A stretch of DNA of 34,313 nt. It comes from RGIG1681 sp045650505 (GTDB taxonomy: Bacteria; Bacillota; Clostridia; Christensenellales; UBA1242). Every line of letters begins with the position of its first letter. The stretch's first letter is position 1. Position numbers and translations under genes: made by a program. This document shows, in pieces, positions 33,878 to 34,313 of this stretch. The notes under the pieces are model-generated. The model was not told the origin of the DNA and made no database searches. It worked only from the letters and a program-made list of their open reading frames with translations. The stretch lies in the NCBI GenBank assembly GCA_045650505.1, contig JAZRRE010000004.1, positions 1-34,313 on the forward strand, written 5' to 3'.

Positions 33878-34222
33878 ATGATTGGATTTAGATTTAATTA
33901 TGATATGTTTGATGCACCATATAATCAAAATAAGGTAAAACAAGGCTTTAATAAACTTGAAAAATATTTAGAAACTATGAAAGAAGAAATGTTCTATACT
34001 TTTGGTGATAGAAGAGATTATGGCTTTGTTGGACCTGACCAATCAAACGATTATGTTGTTATTCAACACTCAAATAATTTTTCAAAAGAAGTAAAACAAG
34101 AAATTGCTGCAATTGTTAAAGAAATTTTAACACTTAACAAAACAGAATATAAAGGTGTTGAAATGCCAAAATGTTTAATAGTTTTTGAAAAAGTTGAAGA
34201 AGAAAACTATTTTGTGATGTAG
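33878..34222 (+). CDS. unknown protein, 114 aa
   Basis: A soluble alpha/beta protein with an AAGGAG ribosome site. No family is recognised. The central GDRRDYGFVGPDQSNDYVVIQHS segment followed by a Lys/Glu helix, and a C-terminal strand CLIVFEKVEEENYFVM, suggest a compact single domain. No signal peptide or metal motif is visible. It shares the promoter of the preceding gene and is followed by a terminator, so the two form a small operon whose products may act together. Confidence 0.78.
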   Translation: MIGFRFNYDMFDAPYNQNKVKQGFNKLEKYLETMKEEMFYTFGDRRDYGFVGPDQSNDYVVIQHSNNFSKEVKQEIAAIVKEILTLNKTEYKGVEMPKCLIVFEKVEEENYFVM

Positions 34223-34240
34223 AAATTATTTAAAAGATTG

Positions 34241-34274
34241 AAAAAGACTTCTAACCGGAAGTCTTTTTATTTTA
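34241..34274 (+). terminator. intrinsic terminator of the right-end gene pair
   Basis: An 11-bp stem (34241-34251 with 34258-34268) with a 6-base loop, then T-rich sequence. Confidence 0.88.
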
Positions 34275-34297
34275 AATTTATTAAATAGTTTATTTGT

Positions 34298-34303
34298 TTG
34301 ACA
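34298..34303 (+). promoter_or_regulatory. possible -35 hexamer of a gene beyond the window
   Basis: TTGACA at 34298-34303 lies after the terminator, 10 bases from the window end. Its -10 would fall outside, so this is only suggestive. Confidence 0.3.
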
Positions 34304-34313
34304 TTATTCAGAT

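Noticed and set aside
1..34313. CRISPR arrays, insertion sequences, tRNA or rRNA genes
   Set aside because: No regularly spaced repeats, transposase-like proteins, cloverleaf sequences or conserved rRNA segments were seen on either strand.

Overview
The window is an AT-rich bacterial chromosome segment that reads as an uncultured Clostridia-like Bacillota (Firmicutes). The evidence is the low GC content, strong AAGGAGG ribosome sites, consensus sigma-A promoters (many with an extended TGN -10), U-tract hairpin terminators, a T-box leader, a WhiA homologue, and the Firmicutes-type order murB-PHP-whiA-dnaE-pfkA. The standard genetic code is used. I see no mobile elements, CRISPR arrays, rRNA or tRNA genes; this is a core chromosomal region with a few lineage-specific genes inserted.

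Layout. 1-1020: a basic small ORF, perhaps the end of a gene that starts outside the window, overlapping a radical SAM/SPASM-like gene. 1040-4513: promoter, Ile-specific T-box leader and ileS (eukaryote-like IleRS2 type). 4601-5557: an ornithine cyclodeaminase-family dehydrogenase. 5560-5661 (minus): a candidate 33-residue ORF. 5741-8012: rpmE, prmC and prfA (translation and termination). 8175-10317: two tandem paralogues of unknown, kinase-like fold, the least familiar part of the window. 10363-14669: uvrC, a small deoxyribosyltransferase-like protein, a membrane-anchored solute-binding-like protein and murB. 14629-21973: PHP phosphoesterase with a long charged tail, whiA, dnaE and pfkA. 22145-24242: a metallo-beta-lactamase-fold hydrolase, a small-multidrug-export-family membrane protein and an unknown protein. 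24272-26891 (minus): a three-gene SsuABC/ThiXYZ-like ABC importer. 27045-27871: two coupled membrane proteins. 27908-31600: galE and valS. 31685-33220 (minus): guaA. 33390-34222: two unknown small proteins.

How the genes work together. The translation genes (ileS with its tRNA sensor, rpmE, prmC, prfA, valS) form several independent units. PrmC methylates the GGQ glutamine of the release factor encoded immediately downstream. whiA and dnaE overlap and are coupled. The usual Clostridial neighbours hprK, rapZ and yvcK are missing from the murB-PHP-whiA stretch. The ABC importer is complete (lipoprotein, ATPase, permease), but its substrate cannot be read from the sequence.

Main points of interest. 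The two 339-residue tandem proteins keep a glycine-rich loop, Lys, Glu, D-x4-N and Asp in kinase order and spacing. The second of them and uvrC appear to be leaderless from nearly identical extended -10 promoters. MurB, PfkA and the cyclodeaminase-family protein each carry a substitution at a residue that is normally catalytic or binding. The PHP protein has an approximately 260-residue low-complexity tail, and DnaE has an approximately 50-residue N-terminal extension.
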